Below are positions 15,943-17,011 of a stretch of DNA of 17,011 bases, piece after piece. Both the position numbers and the translations under genes were made by a program. Location of the stretch: positions 1 to 17,011 of the forward strand of contig JBMOLC010000015.1 of assembly GCA_049324215.1 (NCBI GenBank), written 5' to 3'. The notes beneath the pieces were generated by a model. The model was given only the letters and a program-made list of their open reading frames with translations, searched no databases and was not told where the DNA came from. The DNA comes from JBMOLC01 sp049324215 (GTDB taxonomy: Bacteria > Patescibacteriota > Microgenomatia > UBA8517). Each line of letters begins with the position of its first letter. Positions within the stretch are counted from its first letter, which is position 1.

Positions 15943-16059
15943 TCGATAAGTTGATAACTTTTGCCAGTTGATTTTGATTTTCGGGACAAGTTTGTGTTGA
16001 AAATACATACCCCCTTTTGTTGATAGTTTTGGGGATAAAACGCGCCTCGCTGTTGATAA
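15941..16059 (-). promoter_or_regulatory. Cluster of DnaA-box-like sites, all in one orientation
   Basis: Plus-strand forms compared with TGTGGATAA: CGTCGATAA (15941-15949), AGTTGATAA (15949-15957), TGTTGAAAA (15995-16003), TGTTGATAG (16018-16026), TGGGGATAA (16030-16038) and TGTTGATAA (16051-16059). Each matches 7 or 8 of 9 positions, and the recurrent core is TGTTGA. AGTTGATAA lies within the dyad AAGTTgatAACTT (15948-15960). The local box consensus may be TTATCAACA rather than the E. coli form. Confidence 0.65.
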
Positions 16060-16107
16060 GTGGAGGAATTTCTCGCTTTTTCCTCAAAACCCCTGTTTTA
16101 TCCCCAA
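16029..16107. repeat. 13-bp perfect inverted repeat spanning the dnaA stop codon
   Basis: TTGGGGATAAAAC at 16029-16041 is matched by its exact reverse complement GTTTTATCCCCAA at 16095-16107, with 53 bases between. Each arm contains the DnaA-box-like core TGGGGATAA / TTATCCCCA. The right arm is coding: on the minus strand it specifies part of the DnaA C-terminus (LGIKQ). The left arm is in the origin gap. Confidence 0.75.
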
Positions 16108-17011
16108 CAAATCCTCACGGATCTTCACATCTTTTGAGGCAAGCTCGGTTATTTTTTCCACAGCGTGGATAACGGTTGTGTGGTCGCGCCCCCCCACAAT
16201 TCTGCCAATCTCTTCCAAAGGAAGCGCCATTTGGGTCCGTAGAAGATACATGAGTATTTGGCGGGGCCTGGCAATTGGCCGGGCGCGGGAAGTTCCCAAA
16301 AGAGCTCTTTTGCCCAAGCCGTAGTATTTGGAAACTGCACCAACGACGTCGTTTGGGGAGGCCTTGCTTAAGATCGGGACATCCTCCCCCTTCCCGAGAA
16401 GAGACCTGACAAGTTCCTCCCCGATTTCGGTTTTTTTAAGTCTTGCCTCCGAGGTTATTTTGACCAGAAAACCCTCAATTTTTCTGGCCGTCTCGAGGTT
16501 GCCAGCGATTAACTGGGTCAAGTCCATGGGGAGCTCTATCCCCCGCTCCCGGCTTTTGATTTGGACAATGGCGCAGCGAAGCTCAAAGTCGGGCGGGGCA
16601 ATGTCGACAATCAGGCCCGCCTCGAACCTGCTTCTGAGCCTTTCTTCGAGCTTTGATATTTCCGAAGGGGGCCGATCCGAAGTCAGGATTATTTGTCCGC
16701 CAGCAGAGGTGGCCGCGTTAAAAGTGTGGAAGAATTCTTCCTGGACCGCGTCTTTTCCGGCCAGAAACTGGATGTCGTCAATTAAAAGGACGGAGAGTTT
16801 TCGGTATTTGTCCCTAAAAACCTGGGTGGTTTTATTTCTTATTCCCTCGACGATGTCGTTGGTAAAATCCTCTCCGGTACAGAAAAGAACCTTGGTGCTA
16901 GGGGTTTTTTTGAGGACTTCGACCCCGACGGCATTCATGAGGTGGGTCTTTCCCACCCCAACCCCTCCCCAGATAAAAAGGGGGTTATAGGCATTGCCGG
17001 GACTGACGGTA
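16084..17011 (-). CDS. dnaA: Chromosomal replication initiator protein DnaA, 5' end outside the window
   Basis: The frame runs off the right edge of the window, so domains I and II and the start are missing; about 309 codons are present. The AAA+ domain starts with SPGNAYNPLFIWGG and Walker A GGVGVGKTH. Walker B is LLIDDIQFLAGK, and the sensor region has ILTSDRPPSEISKL followed by the LEERLRSRFEAGL arginine-finger segment. Domain IV carries the DNA-binding signature GGRDHTTVIHAVEKI and the ARPRQILMYL helix. DnaA binds DnaA boxes in its ATP form and opens oriC. The probable origin begins immediately downstream of its TGA stop. The GTG codon at 16956 inside the P-loop is not a real start. The missing part prevents judging the start or promoter. 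Confidence 0.97.
   Translation of the reverse strand, partial: TVSPGNAYNPLFIWGGVGVGKTHLMNAVGVEVLKKTPSTKVLFCTGEDFTNDIVEGIRNKTTQVFRDKYRKLSVLLIDDIQFLAGKDAVQEEFFHTFNAATSAGGQIILTSDRPPSEISKLEERLRSRFEAGLIVDIAPPDFELRCAIVQIKSRERGIELPMDLTQLIAGNLETARKIEGFLVKITSEARLKKTEIGEELVRSLLGKGEDVPILSKASPNDVVGAVSKYYGLGKRALLGTSRARPIARPRQILMYLLRTQMALPLEEIGRIVGGRDHTTVIHAVEKITELASKDVKIREDLLGIKQGF

Larger units (their letters stand above)
15905..16107. other. Probable chromosomal replication origin (oriC) between dnaA and dnaN
   Basis: The gap between dnaA and dnaN holds the parts of a bacterial origin, in the order found in Bacillus subtilis when read from dnaA to dnaN. First come DnaA-box-like sites, then a short GC step (GCG at 15940-15942), then a DnaA-trio-like run, then an AT-rich stretch (about 15905-15920). 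The small frame open across it (65 codons) has no family features and is taken as chance. Replication from here would make dnaN co-directional with the fork. Confidence 0.8.

Noticed and set aside
15890..16087. 65-codon minus-strand frame across the dnaA-dnaN gap
   Set aside because: It lies over the DnaA boxes and trio repeats, has no recognisable features, and overlaps both neighbours only at the ends; best read as chance openness of origin DNA.
16954..16956. GTG as the start of dnaA
   Set aside because: It falls within Walker A; the frame continues upstream with conserved DnaA sequence to the window edge.
16328..16990. 220-codon plus-strand frame opposite dnaA
   Set aside because: The minus strand carries unmistakable DnaA motifs throughout; the plus-strand product is Ser-rich shadow sequence.
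1..17011. CRISPR arrays, tRNA or rRNA genes, insertion sequences, alternative genetic code
   Set aside because: No direct-repeat arrays, cloverleaf-like sequences, transposase motifs or terminal repeats were seen, and TGA ends several conserved genes at expected lengths.

Overview
The window looks like a chromosomal segment from a Candidate Phyla Radiation (Patescibacteria) bacterium, most likely of the Microgenomates type. This is inferred from gene content: a reduced type IV secretion (T4SS) module of the PrgI / TraC-like / VirB4 kind, a polytopic VirB6-like protein with the motif RVKISPQ followed by a second membrane segment, cell-wall-active proteins, and no outer-membrane core components. 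This module sits beside dnaN-oriC-dnaA. TGA acts as an ordinary stop at the ends of several conserved genes (dnaA, virB4, the PrgI gene), so this is not a lineage that reads TGA as glycine. No search could be run, so the placement is an inference.

Layout. Positions 2-2778 (+) hold the 3' part of a gene for a secreted lysozyme-like protein, then a VirB6/TrbL-like polytopic membrane protein. Positions 2799-6636 hold two unrecognised genes, 868 aa on the minus strand and 380 aa on the plus strand. They diverge from an 88-bp gap that contains two back-to-back promoter candidates, each placed so that its transcript would begin almost at the ATG (leaderless). Positions 6798-14324 (+) form a tight operon: a PrgI-family protein fused to a carboxypeptidase-regulatory-like domain, a TraC/VirB4-N-like protein, a VirB4 ATPase interrupted by a 613-residue LAGLIDADG intein exactly inside its Walker A motif, and a large membrane protein ending in a degenerate M23 (LytM) domain. 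A small anchored Ig-like protein (14338-14784) follows and meets dnaN tail to tail with 5 bp between stop codons.

Positions 14790-17011 (-) are dnaN, a 190-bp origin region, and the 3' part of dnaA. The origin region holds several DnaA-box-like sites in one orientation, a short GC step, a run of TAG triplets matching the DnaA-trio unwinding element, an AT-rich stretch, and a 13-bp perfect inverted repeat that spans the dnaA stop codon.

How it works together: the plus-strand genes plausibly build one envelope-spanning secretion or DNA-transfer machine. VirB4 supplies energy, the VirB6-like and PrgI proteins form the membrane channel, and the lysozyme-like and LytM-like proteins handle peptidoglycan. 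VirB4 cannot have a working P-loop until the intein splices out. The machine's genes are transcribed toward the origin, so they would be head-on to the replication fork.
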